Shown here: piece after piece, positions 63,307 through 64,000 of the stretch
Position numbering within the stretch: the stretch's first letter is position 1
Layout of the letters: each line of letters opens with the position of its first letter
Origin: Pseudobutyrivibrio sp. 49
GTDB lineage: Bacteria > Bacillota > Clostridia > Lachnospirales > Lachnospiraceae
Direction of reading: 5' to 3'
Assembly (NCBI RefSeq): GCF_900100545.1
Contig: NZ_FNDP01000004.1
Span: 1 to 64,000 of the forward strand
Length of the DNA: 64,000 nucleotides
The notes under the pieces: model-generated
The model's input: only the letters and a program-made list of their open reading frames with translations
What the model was told of the DNA's origin: nothing
Databases searched by the model: none
Position numbers and translations under genes: made by a program

Positions 63307-64000
63307 CTAAAAATATTTGAAGCAAAGCATAGTAATATCATCAAACTGAGGAGAATCCTCCACAAAGCCATCAATATCACGCTTCACTGTTTCAAGTAAC
63401 TCTTTTGCATCCGCTTTAGGATTTTTATTAAGAGCCTTCAGCATTCGGTTTGTACCATAGAGCCTATTGTACTCATTAGCAGCCTCTGGAACACCATCCG
63501 TATATACGAATAGGCTATCACCAGGATTAAGCTGGAATTCATGTTCTCTAAACGTTATTCCATCCATTGTGGCAACTGCTGGTGAATGCTTATAAACATC
63601 CAGCTCAAACTGGCCATCTTTTCTTTTGATTGCAGGATGCTCGTGACCTGCATTAGCTGCAACAATCTTGCCAGTGGAGATTTGAATGATGCCCAGCCAC
63701 ACTGTGATAAACAAATCCATATCATTTCCTTCGCACAGCTGATTGTTTACATCATATAAAATAGCTGATGGTGAAAAGTTTCTATCCATCAATGCTCTAT
63801 ATTTAATAAGAGTCTTAGCGTTTACCATGAAAAGGGCTGCTGGCACTCCCTTTCCTGAAACGTCCGCCATTACAAGTGCCAGATGATCATCATCAATTAA
63901 AAAGAAATCATAAAAATCTCCACCAACTTCTTTAGCTGGAGTCATTGTCGCGTAGATGTCAAATTCTTTCCTCTCCGGAAATGGAGGGAACTTTCTAGGA
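63307..64000 (-). CDS. SpoIIE/RsbU-type PP2C phosphatase, partial
   Basis: The C-terminal 230 codons of a serine/threonine phosphatase; the frame continues past the right edge of the window, so the 5' part is missing. The PP2C core is clear: PPFPERKEFDIYA, TPAKEVGGDFYDFF, VMADVSGKGVPAALFM, NAGHEHPA and FVYTDGVPEA. Such proteins dephosphorylate anti-anti-sigma factors or similar targets and usually carry an N-terminal sensor. It lies 36 nt upstream of the HD-GYP gene on the same strand and probably belongs to cassette 2. The first in-window ATG (63945) is inside the domain and is not the true start. Confidence 0.9.
   Translation of the reverse strand, partial: PRKFPPFPERKEFDIYATMTPAKEVGGDFYDFFLIDDDHLALVMADVSGKGVPAALFMVNAKTLIKYRALMDRNFSPSAILYDVNNQLCEGNDMDLFITVWLGIIQISTGKIVAANAGHEHPAIKRKDGQFELDVYKHSPAVATMDGITFREHEFQLNPGDSLFVYTDGVPEAANEYNRLYGTNRMLKALNKNPKADAKELLETVKRDIDGFVEDSPQFDDITMLCFKYF

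Overview
The window looks like the chromosome of an anaerobic Gram-positive Clostridia, most probably Lachnospiraceae of the Butyrivibrio/Pseudobutyrivibrio type (inference). The reasons are the AT-rich sequence, the GGGtGRT protein with its partner iron-sulfur scaffold, a DUF5688 protein, strong AGGAGG ribosome sites with several TTG starts, the Bacillus/Clostridium-type gene run around nusB-recN, and large hybrid kinases ending in Hpt domains. Almost everything is on the minus strand; only the transposase fragment, one tRNA-Thr and potABCD are on the plus strand.

Layout. 1-343: 3' end of an IS1182-like transposase, followed by about 380 bp of non-coding, hairpin-rich DNA that carries a 45-bp remnant of the end of a GGGtGRT gene. 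728-3892: a chemoreceptor and a sugar-type binding lipoprotein. 4024-5748: GGGtGRT protein and its scaffold. 5953-14508: signalling cassette 1 (HD-GYP, hybrid kinase with a ligand propeller, HD-GYP). 14693-20656: a hexapeptide-repeat protein, a topoisomerase III with six zinc-ribbon repeats, and a DUF234-type ATPase. 20777-24511: response regulator and hybrid kinase. 24623-28154: asd, argH, queH and a small membrane gene. 28313-32151: tRNA-Thr and the spermidine/putrescine transporter. 32267-41946: a DUF5688 protein and the conserved housekeeping run Asp23-nusB-xseA-xseB-ispA-dxs-tlyA-nadK-argR-recN. 42025-52823: an HD-GYP, surE, an SDR, an HD hydrolase, a macrodomain protein, a PAP2 gene broken by an amber codon, 54-bp tandem repeats, a hydrolase, methionine synthase, a LysR regulator and a lipoprotein. 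52990-64000: signalling cassette 2 (response regulator, Hpt protein, HD-GYP, hybrid kinase, HD-GYP, SpoIIE-type phosphatase running off the end).

The most interesting content is the pair of paralogous signalling cassettes. Gene order and protein architecture are the same in both, but the active-site losses are complementary. In cassette 1 the kinase has lost its phospho-accepting His (to Asn) and its receiver Asp (to Glu), and one HD-GYP has lost a probable metal-binding Asp, while the other HD-GYP is intact. In cassette 2 the kinase and one HD-GYP are intact, while the HD-GYP whose partner is intact in cassette 1 has lost HD and Lys residues. Both 7TM HD-GYP proteins also carry an unrecognised C-terminal module that occurs twice in tandem, and three proteins share an unnamed helical module after Hpt. 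The two small response regulators have no output domain. Together these suggest a phosphorelay network mixing active and pseudo-enzymes around c-di-GMP turnover. No GGDEF cyclase is visible in the window.
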